Shown: positions 42,447-52,164, counted from the first letter of the stretch. The stretch is DNA of 64,000 nt from Christensenella sp. UBA5327 (GCA_002411105.1 DHQX01000036.1:24820-88819); one strand, 5' to 3'. The notes: generated from the sequence alone by a model not told the origin. Program-made: numbers and translations.

Positions 42447-43058
42447 ATGTACGCCTTTATTGAAGGACAGGTAGCAGAAAAACAGGCCAACGAGCTGGTC
42501 TTAAACGTCCAGGGCGTAGGTTATCAGATCATGTGCACCCAGGCGGCGCTTTCCATTGTGCCGGCTAAGGGAGAGTATGTGCGCGTCTACACCTGGCTGA
42601 GTGTGCGGGATGACGCGCTGGAGCTGTTCGGCTTCGCCTCAAAGGAGGAGCGCAGCATGTTCTTCCATTTGAACGCGGTCTCCGGCATCGGCCCGAGAAC
42701 GGCGCTGAATGTGCTCAACAGCATGCCGCTGAAGGATTTGACCTTGGCCATCCTGACAGAGGACATCCAGATGCTCTCCCGGGCCCCTGGCATCGGCAAG
42801 AAAACTGCCCAGCGCATCGCCCTGGAACTGAAGGACCGTCTGAGCAAGGACAGCGCGGCATTCTCCGCAAACCTGCCCGGTGTGGACTATGCCCCCGCGG
42901 CCACAGACGCCATTTCAGAGGCGGTGCTTGCCCTCCAGGGCCTGGGTTACACCCAGAGTGAAGCCGCCATGGCGGTGTCAAAAGCGCATCAGCAAGGCGC
43001 TGGGGACAAGGCGGATGACCTGGTGCGCCTGGCGCTGCGCGGGATGATGAAAGGGTAA
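42447..43058 (+). CDS. ruvA: Holliday junction helicase subunit RuvA
   Basis: Junction-binding tetramer subunit, 203 residues. The OB domain (MYAFIEGQVAEKQANELVL), the two helix-hairpin-helix motifs (SGIGPRTALNVLN and APGIGKKTAQRIALELKD) and a C-terminal UBA-like domain contacting RuvB (AVLALQGLGYTQSEAAMAV) are visible. It starts 11 bases after ruvC. Confidence 0.97.
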   Translation: MYAFIEGQVAEKQANELVLNVQGVGYQIMCTQAALSIVPAKGEYVRVYTWLSVRDDALELFGFASKEERSMFFHLNAVSGIGPRTALNVLNSMPLKDLTLAILTEDIQMLSRAPGIGKKTAQRIALELKDRLSKDSAAFSANLPGVDYAPAATDAISEAVLALQGLGYTQSEAAMAVSKAHQQGAGDKADDLVRLALRGMMKG

Positions 43059-43061
43059 ACG

Positions 43062-44111
43062 ATGCAGGACGAGCGACTGATGATGACAGGCCAGCGGGAT
43101 GAGGACCGGGAGATCGACATCTCCCTGCGTCCCCGGGTGCTGCGGGAGTATGTGGGCCAGGACAAGGTCAAGGAAAACCTGAACGTCTATATCAAAGCGG
43201 CCCTCAAACGGCGTGATGCGCTGGATCATATGCTGCTGTATGGCCCCCCCGGCCTGGGCAAGACCACCCTGGCCTGCATTGTGGCGGCCGAGATGGGGCA
43301 GAATATTCGCGTCACCTCTGGCCCTGCCATAGACCGGCCGGGGGATCTGGCCTCCATCCTCACCAACCTCAACGCCGGGGACGTCCTGTTTATCGATGAG
43401 ATTCACCGCCTCTCACGCGCTGTGGAAGAGGTGCTTTACCCCGCGATGGAGGACTTTGCGCTTGACATCATGATCGGCAAGGGCCCCACTGCCAGGTCTA
43501 TGCGGCTGGAGCTACCCCGTTTCACCCTGATTGGTGCCACCACTCGGGCCGGGCAGCTCTCAGCCCCCCTCAGGGACCGCTTTGGCATGACCTTCAGGCT
43601 GGAGCTGTACTCGCCGGAGCATTTGGCGCAGATCCTTCACCGATCAGCTGCCATCCTCAACATGCCGGCGGATGATGAGGGCATCATCGAAATTGCCCGG
43701 CGCAGCCGGGGCACACCGCGCATTGCCAACCGCATGCTCAAGCGCGTCAGGGACTATGCCCAGGTGAAGGCAGACGGCAAGATCACAAGGCAGGTGGCCG
43801 ATGAAGGGCTGAGCCTGCTGGATGTGGACGCCCTGGGCCTTGACCGGGTGGATCGCACGGTGCTGATCACCATGATTGACAAGTTTTCAGGCGGCCCGGT
43901 GGGGCTGGATACCCTGGCCGCGGCCACTGGGGAGGACGCGCTGACGATTGAGGATGTGTACGAACCCTTCCTCCTTCAGCTTGGCTTCATCCACCGCACG
44001 CCCCGGGGCCGCGTGGCCACTGTTTCCGCCTACAGCCACTTTGGCCGCCCCTTCCCTGGGGCTGACACGCAAGGCAGTCAACAGGTCGCATTCTTTGATG
44101 AAAACCCATGA
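43062..44111 (+). CDS. ruvB: Holliday junction branch-migration ATPase RuvB
   Basis: AAA+ motor of the RuvAB complex, 349 residues. [18 protein letters not shown], Walker [10 protein letters not shown] (near residues 61-69), Walker [10 protein letters not shown], the sensor region [18 protein letters not shown] with its arginine finger, and the winged helix ending in [14 protein letters not shown] are present. It starts three bases after ruvA and overlaps queA by 14 bases. Confidence 0.97.
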   Translation: MQDERLMMTGQRDEDREIDISLRPRVLREYVGQDKVKENLNVYIKAALKRRDALDHMLLYGPPGLGKTTLACIVAAEMGQNIRVTSGPAIDRPGDLASILTNLNAGDVLFIDEIHRLSRAVEEVLYPAMEDFALDIMIGKGPTARSMRLELPRFTLIGATTRAGQLSAPLRDRFGMTFRLELYSPEHLAQILHRSAAILNMPADDEGIIEIARRSRGTPRIANRMLKRVRDYAQVKADGKITRQVADEGLSLLDVDALGLDRVDRTVLITMIDKFSGGPVGLDTLAAATGEDALTIEDVYEPFLLQLGFIHRTPRGRVATVSAYSHFGRPFPGADTQGSQQVAFFDENP

Positions 44112-45156
44112 TTTTTATTATGATCTGCCGGAACGCCTGATCGCCCAGACGCCGGTGGAGCCCAGGGACGCCAGCCGCATGCTGGTGTGCAATCGGAACA
44201 ATCACCACAGGGCACACCGGCATTTTTTTGATTTGCCAGAATACCTGAGGCCCGGTGACGCGGTGGTGATCAACCACACCAAGGTGATCCCCGCCAGGCT
44301 GATCGGAATCAAAGTGGACAGCGGCGTGGCCTGTGAGGTGCTGCTGCTGAAGCGCTTGGAACAGGACCTGTGGGAAGCCCTGGTGCGCCCAGGCAGGCGG
44401 CTGAAAACCGGCAGCCAGGTGACATTTGGCACGGGAGAGCTGCAGGCCGAGATTCTGGAAAGCACGGAATTTGGCGGGCGAGTGGTGCACTTCAGGTATA
44501 ACGGGGTGTTTGAGCAGATCCTGGACGCGCTGGGCCAGATGCCGCTGCCTCCCTATATCCATGAGAAGCTGGAGGACAAAAGCCGCTATCAGACGGTTTA
44601 CGCCAGGTTTTCAGGCAGCGCCGCTGCCCCTACGGCGGGGCTGCATTTCACGCCGCAGATTATGCAAGCCATCGAGGATAAAGGCGCCCAGGTGATCCCC
44701 ATCCTGCTGCATGTGGGGCTTGGCACCTTCAGGCCTGTGAAGGCCGAAAACCTGGATGAACATGTGATGCATGAGGAATACTATGAGGTGAGCGCCGGGG
44801 CAGCAGAGCGTATCAACGCCGCCCGCGCAAAGGGCGGGCGTATCCTGTGCATCGGCACCACCTCCCTGCGCACCCTGGAGACGGTGACGGATGAAAGGGG
44901 CATCGTCCATCCCGGCCAGGGGATGACCGGCATCTTCATCAAACCAGGCTACCACTTCAAAGCCTGTGACATGCTGCTGACCAATTTCCACCTGCCCGAG
45001 AGCACGCTCATGATGCTGGTATCGGCCTTCATGGGCCTGGATAACGCGCTTGACGCCTACTGGGAAGCGGTCAAGGCAGAATACCGCTTCTTCAGCTTCG
45101 GGGACTGCATGCTGATCGCTGATGGCCTGGTAAAGGGGCAGGATCATCATGAATAG
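44098..45156 (+). CDS. queA: S-adenosylmethionine:tRNA ribosyltransferase-isomerase
   Basis: Makes epoxyqueuosine in tRNA from SAM and preQ1-tRNA. The 352-residue product starts with [21 protein letters not shown] and shows [44 protein letters not shown] and HEEYYEV motifs of the family. I take the ATG at 44098, inside the ruvB end; the frame further upstream belongs to a ruvB shadow. Position after ruvB is common in Bacillota; a tgt gene usually follows but here psuK does. Confidence 0.95.
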   Translation: MKTHDFYYDLPERLIAQTPVEPRDASRMLVCNRNNHHRAHRHFFDLPEYLRPGDAVVINHTKVIPARLIGIKVDSGVACEVLLLKRLEQDLWEALVRPGRRLKTGSQVTFGTGELQAEILESTEFGGRVVHFRYNGVFEQILDALGQMPLPPYIHEKLEDKSRYQTVYARFSGSAAAPTAGLHFTPQIMQAIEDKGAQVIPILLHVGLGTFRPVKAENLDEHVMHEEYYEVSAGAAERINAARAKGGRILCIGTTSLRTLETVTDERGIVHPGQGMTGIFIKPGYHFKACDMLLTNFHLPESTLMMLVSAFMGLDNALDAYWEAVKAEYRFFSFGDCMLIADGLVKGQDHHE

Positions 45157-46009
45157 CCGGAAAGCACTGGTCATCGGCGGCATGAACATCGATATTCTGG
45201 GCACGCCAACCGCAGCCTTCCATCCGGGGGATTCGCTGCCGGGCAGGGTCGGCCTGTCGGTGGGTGGTGTTGGGTATAACATCGCCGCCCGGCTGGCTGG
45301 GTTTGGCATGCGGGTAACGCTCTTCACCGCCATCGGGGAGGATTTCTTTGCCTGCATCGCGGAAAAAGCATGTGAGGAAAAAGGCATCGATATCAGCCTC
45401 TCCCTCCGGGTACCCGCCCCCTCCCCCATCTACATGGCGATCCATGGCCAGGATGGTGCCATGACAGCGGCCATCAACGACATGGCTGCCATCGCCAAAC
45501 TGGCGCCTGATCATCTTGAAGCACATCGGCATGCCTTGTCCGGTCCCTTTGATGTCTGTGTGATTGACGCCAATCTGCCAGAAGAAACGCTGTCAGCTAT
45601 CCCCCGGCTTGTCAAAGCGCCCATTCTGGCAGACCCGGTCAGCTGTGAAAAAGGGCGGCGCCTGCTGCCGGTGTTGTCATATCTAACGGCCATCAAGCCC
45701 AACGCCATGGAAGCGCTGGCCTTGAGCGGCCGCGAAGATATCCCGGCGGCCGCCAGATTTTTCGTCGCCCAGGGGGTTAAACAGGTGTATGTTTCCATGG
45801 GAAAGGATGGGCTTTACTGTGCTGACGCAAAGGAAGAAGTGCAGCTGCCCAGCCTGATCAGCACCACAGCGCCTTCCACAGGCGCGGGGGATGCCCTGGC
45901 CGCCGGCCTCGCCCTGGGCATTGCCGCAGGCAAATCCACCGCTGACACCGCCCGCATGGGCCTTGAGGCCGCGGCAGACTATCTTAAAACCATAGCATTG
46001 GAGAGATAA
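45149..46009 (+). CDS. psuK: PfkB-family pseudouridine kinase
   Basis: Phosphorylates pseudouridine to its 5'-phosphate. The 286-residue ribokinase-fold protein has GGMNIDI at the N-terminus, GLSVGGVGYNIAARLAGFG (substrate-binding lid region), KPNAMEALALSG and the anion-hole motif TGAGDALAAGLA near residue 248 with the catalytic Asp. The assignment to pseudouridine rests on the adjacent psuG gene one base downstream. It overlaps queA by eight bases. Confidence 0.88.
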   Translation: MNSRKALVIGGMNIDILGTPTAAFHPGDSLPGRVGLSVGGVGYNIAARLAGFGMRVTLFTAIGEDFFACIAEKACEEKGIDISLSLRVPAPSPIYMAIHGQDGAMTAAINDMAAIAKLAPDHLEAHRHALSGPFDVCVIDANLPEETLSAIPRLVKAPILADPVSCEKGRRLLPVLSYLTAIKPNAMEALALSGREDIPAAARFFVAQGVKQVYVSMGKDGLYCADAKEEVQLPSLISTTAPSTGAGDALAAGLALGIAAGKSTADTARMGLEAAADYLKTIALER

Positions 46010-46010
46010 C

Positions 46011-46922
46011 ATGAACCAGCATTTGACCCTGTCTCCCGCCGTCAAGGAAGCGCTTGAATCCGGCAGGCCCGTCATCGCCCTGGAGAGCACCATCATCAGC
46101 CACGGCATGCCTTACCCGCAGAATGTGGAAACCTCCCTCATGTGTGAACAAATCGCCCGGGAAAACGGCGCTGAGCCCGCCACCATCGCGGTGATCGGCG
46201 GGCAGCTGTGCGCGGGGCTGACCCAGGAGCAGATCACTTACTTTGGGAAGAAAGGTCAGGCAGTGCGCAAAGCCAGCCGGCGGGATCTGCCGGTTATGGT
46301 CGCCAGGGGCGAGGACGGGGCCACCACGGTGGCTGCCACCATGATCATCGCTGCCATGGCAGGCATCCAAATCTTTGCCACCGGTGGAGTGGGCGGTGTG
46401 CACCGGGGCGCTGAAAAAACCATGGATATCTCTGCGGATCTTGAGGAGTTGGCCCAGACCCCGGTGGCTGTGGTCTGCGCTGGGGCCAAGAGCATCCTGG
46501 ATCTGGGGCTGACGCTGGAGTATCTTGAGACCAAGGGCGTGCCCGTCATCGGCTACCAGACCGATGAGCTCCCCGCCTTTTACACCAGGCAAAGCGGCTT
46601 TAAGGTGAATGACAGGGCGGACAGCCCGGAAGAACTGGCAGCCATCATCCGCGCCCAGCGCGCGCTTGCCTTCCCCGGCAGCATGCTCATCACCAATCCC
46701 ATTCCGCAGGAGCATGCCCTGCCCAAGGAAATGATTGATAGCGTGATTTCATCGGCCCTCAGGGAAGCGGAGGCCCGGGGCGTCACCGGCAAAGAGGTGA
46801 CTCCCTACCTGTTGGCCAAGGTGGTGGAGATCACCCAGGGCCAGTCTCTCAAGGCCAATATTCAGCTGGTTTATAACAATGTGAAGCTGGCAGCGCAAAT
46901 CGCCTGCCATCTGAAAGGTTAA
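46011..46922 (+). CDS. psuG: Pseudouridine-5'-phosphate glycosidase
   Basis: Splits pseudouridine 5'-phosphate to uracil and ribose 5-phosphate, the second step of pseudouridine salvage. The 303 residues contain ALESTIISHGMPYPQNVE (Glu25), IAVIGGQLCAGL, GATTVAATM, ATGGVGGVHRG and CAGAKSILDLG with the catalytic lysine (Lys160). Length is normal. It completes the ruvCAB-queA-psuKG operon and its stop codon overlaps the converging HD gene stop. Confidence 0.96.
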   Translation: MNQHLTLSPAVKEALESGRPVIALESTIISHGMPYPQNVETSLMCEQIARENGAEPATIAVIGGQLCAGLTQEQITYFGKKGQAVRKASRRDLPVMVARGEDGATTVAATMIIAAMAGIQIFATGGVGGVHRGAEKTMDISADLEELAQTPVAVVCAGAKSILDLGLTLEYLETKGVPVIGYQTDELPAFYTRQSGFKVNDRADSPEELAAIIRAQRALAFPGSMLITNPIPQEHALPKEMIDSVISSALREAEARGVTGKEVTPYLLAKVVEITQGQSLKANIQLVYNNVKLAAQIACHLKG

Positions 46923-47515
46923 GAGAAGATCCCCTCGATGACCTCATCCTGAAACAGCTGATAGATGTTCTGACCGCACAGCGCGTCAAAATGCGCCTTG
47001 ATGGACAGAAAAGCCCGCCATTTATCCGCCGTCGTTCGGCTAAGCCCATGGCGCAGGCCCACATCCATCAGGCGCTTTTCCATCAGCGTCACCCCAGTGG
47101 GCAGGCTGATGGCGTCGCACAGCTGGATGAGCCGCACCTCATCATCGTACACGGCCTGATCCAGCAGATGGGTGAGTCGGGCGCATTCTTCCGCTGTGCA
47201 GTCGATCTCGCCGTTGTAGGCTGCCAGATCGCGCACCGGAAAAGAATGGGTCAGACATGCGCGGGCGGCATCAGGCCAGCTTTTTTCCATCATCAGGTCA
47301 TATCCCGCTATCACATGGCGCACACCGGCCCGGCCCACAAAGCGGCCAATGTCATGCACAAGCCCCATCACCCGGCAGCGCTCAGCTGCCATCCCGCAGG
47401 CCGAAGCAATCCTGTGCGCTGCCCTGGCCACGGTTTCGCAGTGAGCTCCCCAGGGGCCTGGGTTTCTTTCAAGCGCCCAATCAAGCAGGCGCTTTGCTTC
47501 TTGTAGCTCCGGCAT
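46919..47515 (-). CDS. HD-domain phosphohydrolase
   Basis: The 198-residue product is a compact HD-domain protein: HCETVARAAHRIA, GLVHDIGRFVGRAGVRHVIAGY (His-Asp pair near residue 57) and a later DQAVYDDEVRLIQLCDAIS with a distal Asp provide the metal ligands. No second domain is present. It probably hydrolyses a nucleotide phosphate but the substrate is unknown. Start choice is weak: ATG 47515 without a clear SD, or TTG 47530. Its stop overlaps that of psuG (TTAA), so the two transcripts converge without an obvious terminator. It could be read from the rpsT transcript past a terminator. Confidence 0.75.
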   Translation of the reverse strand: MPELQEAKRLLDWALERNPGPWGAHCETVARAAHRIASACGMAAERCRVMGLVHDIGRFVGRAGVRHVIAGYDLMMEKSWPDAARACLTHSFPVRDLAAYNGEIDCTAEECARLTHLLDQAVYDDEVRLIQLCDAISLPTGVTLMEKRLMDVGLRHGLSRTTADKWRAFLSIKAHFDALCGQNIYQLFQDEVIEGIFS

Positions 47516-47550
47516 ATCCGACAAACGCAATCACCCACTCATACAAAACT

Positions 47551-47577
47551 AAAAAGAAAAAGCCGCTGGTCTGCGGC
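47551..47577 (-). terminator. Terminator of rpsT
   Basis: Minus strand GCCGC-AGACCA-GCGGC followed by TTTTTCTTTTT, shortly after the rpsT stop at 47595. Confidence 0.85.
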
Positions 47578-47594
47578 ATTTACGGCTCCATGTG

Positions 47595-47858
47595 TTAAGC
47601 CTGGGCTTTGTGCAAGGCTTTTGCCATGCGTGCTTTCTTGCGGCTTGCGGTGTTCTTGTGCAGAATTCCCTTGGACACGGCCTTGTCGAGCGCTGAGGAC
47701 GCTGCGCTGAGCACCGCGGGCGCTTGGTTAAGGTCATTCTCCAGGGCGATGCTATACTTCTTAACGGCGGTTTTGACACCGGTTTTCACCATGCGGTTGC
47801 GCAGGGTCTTTTTCTTGTCAGAGCGCACGCGCTTCTGGGCAGATCTGATGTTGGCCAA
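47595..47858 (-). CDS. rpsT: Ribosomal protein S20
   Basis: Basic 16S rRNA-binding protein of 87 residues: MANIRSAQKRVRSDKKKTLR, a central helix SALDKAVSKGILHKNTASRKKARM, and the usual C-terminal LHKAQA. The start codon is TTG with a strong SD (AGGAGGTGA); TTG starts in rpsT are known elsewhere and limit expression. It has its own promoter and terminator. Confidence 0.97.
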   Translation of the reverse strand: MANIRSAQKRVRSDKKKTLRNRMVKTGVKTAVKKYSIALENDLNQAPAVLSAASSALDKAVSKGILHKNTASRKKARMAKALHKAQA

Positions 47859-47896
47859 CTCACTTCACCTCCTGACTTCCCGGAATAGCAAAGCGG

Positions 47897-47925
47897 ATAA
47901 TACCATATCCCGCGCCGTCTTGCAA
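47897..47925 (-). promoter_or_regulatory. Promoter of rpsT
   Basis: Minus strand TTGCAA (47925-47920), 17-base spacer, TATTAT (47902-47897). Confidence 0.75.
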
Positions 47926-47975
47926 GCACAAATTATTGCCAGCTTCCTTTTCCAAGCCCCGCCAGCCCCTCTTTC

Positions 47976-48004
47976 TTGCGATTTTTCACCATTGCGTGTA
48001 TGAT
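47976..48004 (+). promoter_or_regulatory. Promoter of the phoH-pgpH-ybeY::cdd-era-apbE operon
   Basis: TTGCGA (47976-47981), 17-base spacer, TATGAT (47999-48004). It is 50 bases from the divergent rpsT promoter. Confidence 0.7.
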
Positions 48005-48061
48005 AGGGTATCGGCCGAAGCGGGCAAACCGCGGGCGATTTGAAAGGAGATGTTGCACCAC

Positions 48062-49021
48062 TTGTCAATGCCACTGGATACCTTTGACAGCTGTGTGGCC
48101 CTGTTTGGGCTCAACGACAGAAACATCCGCACCCTGGAAGAAGAGCTGGTTGTCAACGTTTTTCTCCGTGATGGTGAACTGCAGATCATCGGGGACAACG
48201 AGAACATAAAAACCGCGGAGCAGGTCATTGCCGAGATGCTCCGTATCATTGAAGCAGGCGAGCACTTGGATGCGGGCAAAATCCGCTACCTGATCCAGAT
48301 GGCCCGCCAGGGCACCCTCACCGAGGTCAGGGATTCCATCGGCGAGGTGGTTGCCTACACCTACAAGGGCAAAAAAATCCAATGCAAGACCGCAGGGCAG
48401 CGCGCCTATGTGCAGGCGGTGAAAAACAGCGGGCTCACCTTTTCAGTGGGGCCTGCCGGCACCGGCAAAACCTACCTGGCCATGGCCATGGCGGCGGTTG
48501 CCCTGCGCAACAAAGAGGTGGAGCGGCTCATCCTCACCCGCCCTGCTGTCGAAGCGGGCGAGAAGCTGGGCTTCCTGCCCGGGGACATGGCCCAGAAAGT
48601 GGACCCCTACCTGCGGCCTCTGTTTGACGCCCTGTTTGAAATCCTGGGCCTTGAGGCTTACCAGCGCTACATGGAGCGCGGCGCCATCGAGGTGGCCCCC
48701 CTTGCCTTCATGCGCGGGCGAACGCTCAACGATGCCTTTGTGATTCTGGATGAGGCGCAGAACGCGACGCCTGAGCAGATGAAGATGTTCCTCACCCGCA
48801 TGGGCCGCAACGCCAAAGCGGTCGTCAACGGTGACCCCTCCCAGATCGATCTTCCCTACGCCAGGCGCTCAGGCCTGCTGGTGGCGCTTGATGTCTTGAA
48901 GGATGTTGAAGGCATCCAGATTGTCCGGCTCACCCGGGATGATGTGGTGAGAAATGATCTGGTGCAGCGCATCGTGAACGCCTACGAAGTCTACGAGGCG
49001 GCAAAGGAAGACCATGTTTGA
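48062..49021 (+). CDS. phoH: PhoH-like ATPase
   Basis: RNA-associated P-loop ATPase of the PhoH family, here 319 residues. An N-terminal KH-like segment (NVFLRDGELQIIGDNENIKTA) precedes Walker A VGPAGTGKTYLAM near residue 135, ILTRPAVEAGEKLGFLPGD, and Walker B FVILDEAQNATPEQMKM, with GDPSQIDLP. The start is uncertain: AAAGGAG is followed by TTG at 48062 at a workable distance, while an ATG at 48050 abuts the SD and the ATG at 48068 is far. It leads the classic phoH-pgpH-ybeY-era order. Confidence 0.93.
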   Translation: MSMPLDTFDSCVALFGLNDRNIRTLEEELVVNVFLRDGELQIIGDNENIKTAEQVIAEMLRIIEAGEHLDAGKIRYLIQMARQGTLTEVRDSIGEVVAYTYKGKKIQCKTAGQRAYVQAVKNSGLTFSVGPAGTGKTYLAMAMAAVALRNKEVERLILTRPAVEAGEKLGFLPGDMAQKVDPYLRPLFDALFEILGLEAYQRYMERGAIEVAPLAFMRGRTLNDAFVILDEAQNATPEQMKMFLTRMGRNAKAVVNGDPSQIDLPYARRSGLLVALDVLKDVEGIQIVRLTRDDVVRNDLVQRIVNAYEVYEAAKEDHV

Positions 49022-51275
49022 GATGCCCCTGTCCCCCAAGGCGCAAAAGCCCCCGGTTCTCAGGCTGGTGGCAGCTTATTTGCGCTCCCAGGCCTTCATG
49101 CGGCTGCTCACCATCCTGGCGGGGGGATTTCTGTGCCTGATGATTTTCCTCATCACCATCAGCCCCAAGCGTTACAACCTTCTGGTGGGCATGGTGCCGG
49201 ATCAGACCATTTCCGCTAACAAAGACGTCATAGACGAGGTGACAACCCGCGTCAACCGGGACGCTGCCGCGGCGGCCGTGGCCCCCACCTATCACCATCA
49301 GGACGGCATCACCGAAGCGGTGATCCTGAACTTGGAGGCTGCCTACGCCGAGATGGTGGCGGCCCGGCAATATGCCCAGACGCTGCCTGATTATTCCAGC
49401 CGCCGCACCTATTCCAGGGATGAGTTGGCTGCTGCCCACGCCTTCATGGACCTGATCGTCCTTCAGGATTTTCAGATGGTGACCCTGCTCAACGCCTCCA
49501 ACGAGCAGTTTGACGAGATGTATGCCGCCCTTGCGCCTGCGGTGCGCAACACCATGCAGGGAAACGTCATTCAGGGCCAGGAATCAAGCGGCATCAACAG
49601 CATCATGCAGCTGGTGGGCTACAAAACCAATGTAAGCCTGCTTCAAAACGTGGTGCTGCCCGTGCTCAGGGAGATCATTGAGCCCAACATGGTGGTGGAT
49701 GCAGAAGCCACCGAGGCCGCGCGCAAGGCCGCCTGGGAACAGGTGGAGCCGGTGGTATTTAAGCAGGGGCAGAACATCGTGGTCAGAGGCGAGGGACGCA
49801 TCAGAGAAAATCAGATAGCCATGCTGGGCAGCCTGGGATTGCTGGATGACAACGCCATCGATTATCCCATGTACCTAGGCGCCTTTATGATGGTTGCTGG
49901 CACCCTGGCCCTGGCCTTTGCTGCTCTCAAAATCATCACGCCGCAGGCGGTGCGGGATGTGAAATCCATCGCCCTCATCTACCTGGTGCTGCTGATCGCC
50001 ATGTCCTTTTCCCTGCTGGCAAGGGAAATCCAGCTGATCTATCTGGCTCCGCTGGTCCTGCCCTTTATGCTGCTTGCAGGCACGGTGGGCGCTGTTCCAG
50101 CGCTGATCGCGGGAACAGCCAGCACGGCGCTTTGCGCTGTCATGATCGCCGGTTCCGGCAGCGCCAGCACGGATTGGGTGAGTCTTTTGTCCATCGGCAT
50201 TTTTTCCGGCACCGTATCGGTGCTGATGCTCAAAAATAAATACCAGCGCTTCTATGTGCTGTTGACCGGCACCCTGGCGGGCCTGACCAGCTTCCTGCTG
50301 TTGCTGGCCACCGGGCTTCTGACCAGCATGAACCTGCAGGGCATCATCAACAAAGGGCTCTGGAGCGCCGTGGGGGCCGCAGTGAGCACGGTGCTGTGTA
50401 TGGCAATCCAGCCGGCGCTTGAGTTTGCCTTCAACCTGCCCACGCCAACCAGGCTGCTTGACCTTACCAACCCCAACCATCCGCTGCTGCGCAGGCTGCT
50501 GCTTGAGGCACCAGGCACCTACCACCACAGCATCATCATCGCTAACCTGGCCGAGGCCAGCGCTGAGGCCATTGGCGCCAACCCCCTCCTGGCCCGGGCA
50601 GGCGCCTATTTCCATGACATCGGCAAGCTGAAACGCCCCCTTTATTTCAAGGAGAACCAGATCGGCACCAGCAATGTCCATGACAGCACGGACCCCCAGG
50701 TGTCTGCCGCTATTATCACCTCCCATGTCAGGGAGGGCATTGCCATGGCAAGGCAATACCGCCTGCCTCAGGAGATCCAGCAGATCATCGCCGAACACCA
50801 CGGCAACTCCCTGGTCGCCTTCTTCTACCACAAGGCGGTGAAAGAAAGCACAAGCGAGCAGGTGGATGATGAGGAATTCCGCTATGACGGCGTGCCGCCA
50901 AGGACAGCCGAGGGTGCCCTGGTGATGCTGTGTGACACCATCGAGGCTGCCATCAGAACGCTGAGCAACCCCAGCCAGGACGAGATCATCACCTTTATCG
51001 ATGACCTGATCCAGAAGAAAATACAGGGCGGGCAGCTGGTCAACGCCCCCCTCACCCTGGCAGATTTAAGAACCATCCGGGACACCTGCGCCCTGGTGCT
51101 CCACGGCGTTTTCCATGAGCGCATTGAATACCCGGCGGCACCTGACCGACTGCCCCCCAAGGACAGGCTGCTGGCCCAGCTTCAGCAGCTGCGCAAGTCC
51201 GCCGCCCCACCTGTCAAGCTGCCAGCAAGCCCCAGAGCGCCTGAGGACAGCGGGCTGGAAACCAAGGCGGATTAG
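49014..51275 (+). CDS. pgpH: 7TM-HD family c-di-AMP phosphodiesterase (PgpH/YqfF)
   Basis: Membrane phosphodiesterase, 753 residues. One N-terminal helix (about 30-50) leads to an extracellular 7TMR-HDED domain (about 55-270), followed by seven helices (about 285-480) and a cytoplasmic HD domain with HHSIIIANLAEA, AGAYFHDIGKLKRPLYF, THVREGI-type ligand segments and IAEHHGNSLVAFFYHKA. Family members (L. monocytogenes PgpH) cut c-di-AMP to pApA and so tune potassium and wall homeostasis. No other c-di-AMP enzyme is in the window and gdpP is missing from the dnaB region. It overlaps phoH by eight bases. Confidence 0.93.
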   Translation: MFEMPLSPKAQKPPVLRLVAAYLRSQAFMRLLTILAGGFLCLMIFLITISPKRYNLLVGMVPDQTISANKDVIDEVTTRVNRDAAAAAVAPTYHHQDGITEAVILNLEAAYAEMVAARQYAQTLPDYSSRRTYSRDELAAAHAFMDLIVLQDFQMVTLLNASNEQFDEMYAALAPAVRNTMQGNVIQGQESSGINSIMQLVGYKTNVSLLQNVVLPVLREIIEPNMVVDAEATEAARKAAWEQVEPVVFKQGQNIVVRGEGRIRENQIAMLGSLGLLDDNAIDYPMYLGAFMMVAGTLALAFAALKIITPQAVRDVKSIALIYLVLLIAMSFSLLAREIQLIYLAPLVLPFMLLAGTVGAVPALIAGTASTALCAVMIAGSGSASTDWVSLLSIGIFSGTVSVLMLKNKYQRFYVLLTGTLAGLTSFLLLLATGLLTSMNLQGIINKGLWSAVGAAVSTVLCMAIQPALEFAFNLPTPTRLLDLTNPNHPLLRRLLLEAPGTYHHSIIIANLAEASAEAIGANPLLARAGAYFHDIGKLKRPLYFKENQIGTSNVHDSTDPQVSAAIITSHVREGIAMARQYRLPQEIQQIIAEHHGNSLVAFFYHKAVKESTSEQVDDEEFRYDGVPPRTAEGALVMLCDTIEAAIRTLSNPSQDEIITFIDDLIQKKIQGGQLVNAPLTLADLRTIRDTCALVLHGVFHERIEYPAAPDRLPPKDRLLAQLQQLRKSAAPPVKLPASPRAPEDSGLETKAD

Positions 51276-51276
51276 C

Positions 51277-52164
51277 ATGCGGGTCATCATAGCGCCTGAG
51301 AGCCTGTCCTCACCGGTTTCCTCCTCATTCTTTGAGGGCATCGCTGAAAGCGCCTGCCAGCTGGAAGGGCTGGCTGCCCCGCTTTTTTTGTCCCTGACCC
51401 TCACAGATGATCCCGGTATCCAGGCCATCAACCAGGCCTGGCGCGGGATAGACAGGGCGACAGATGTGCTGAGTTTTCCTGCTGCCGCCTTCAGTCCGGG
51501 GGACACCATCAGCCAGCACCCCGCATTGCCCTCTGATATCTGGGATAGCGAAATGGGCGCTTATTATCTGGGGGATATCGTGATCTCCCTCCACCGGGTC
51601 AGGGCACAGGCTGCGGAATATGGCCACAGTTTTGAGCGGGAGCTTGCTTATTTGTTTGCCCATGGGGTATTACATCTGATGGGCTATGACCATGAAACCC
51701 CGGAGGTTAAAATAGAAATGCGAGAAAAGGAAGAAAAGGTATTGGCCGATCACGCAAAGACCATGCCGGATGACCGGGCGCTGATGGATGAAGCGCTTCA
51801 AGCCCGTGGGTATGCCTACACCCCCTATTCCAACTACAAGGTGGGAGCAGCGCTGCGCACAAAGGACGGGAAGGTCTATTCCGGCTGCAACATTGAAAAC
51901 GCCTCCTTTGGCCTCACTAACTGCGCTGAGCGCACCGCGATCTTCAAAGCAATAAGCTCAGGTGACAGCCAGTTTGACGCCATCGCCATCGCAGCGGATG
52001 CCACAGCACCCTGGCCCTGCGGAGCCTGCCGGCAGGTGCTCAGTGAGTTCGCACCCAATATGCGGGTGCTGCTCACCTGGGACGGTGGGCGCAAAACTGC
52101 CCAAAGCACGCTGGATCAGCTGCTACCCCACAGCTTTCTCACCTTTCAGGAGGACGGACAATGA
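51277..52164 (+). CDS. Fusion of YbeY endoribonuclease and cytidine deaminase
   Basis: One uninterrupted 295-residue frame carries two enzymes. Residues 1-157 are YbeY, a zinc rRNA-processing endonuclease, with the intact motif HGVLHLMGYDH (His129, His133, His139) and DVLSFP. Residues 163-295 are a cytidine deaminase with YTPYSNYKVGAAL, NCAERTA (Cys216, catalytic Glu218) and PCGACRQVL (Cys248, Cys251). Both active sites are complete. In most Bacillota ybeY, dgkA, cdd and era are separate genes in this order; here dgkA is gone and ybeY is joined to cdd by the short linker ADHAKTMPDDR. The ATG at 51277 follows the pgpH stop immediately; era overlaps the end by four bases. Confidence 0.92.
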   Translation: MRVIIAPESLSSPVSSSFFEGIAESACQLEGLAAPLFLSLTLTDDPGIQAINQAWRGIDRATDVLSFPAAAFSPGDTISQHPALPSDIWDSEMGAYYLGDIVISLHRVRAQAAEYGHSFERELAYLFAHGVLHLMGYDHETPEVKIEMREKEEKVLADHAKTMPDDRALMDEALQARGYAYTPYSNYKVGAALRTKDGKVYSGCNIENASFGLTNCAERTAIFKAISSGDSQFDAIAIAADATAPWPCGACRQVLSEFAPNMRVLLTWDGGRKTAQSTLDQLLPHSFLTFQEDGQ

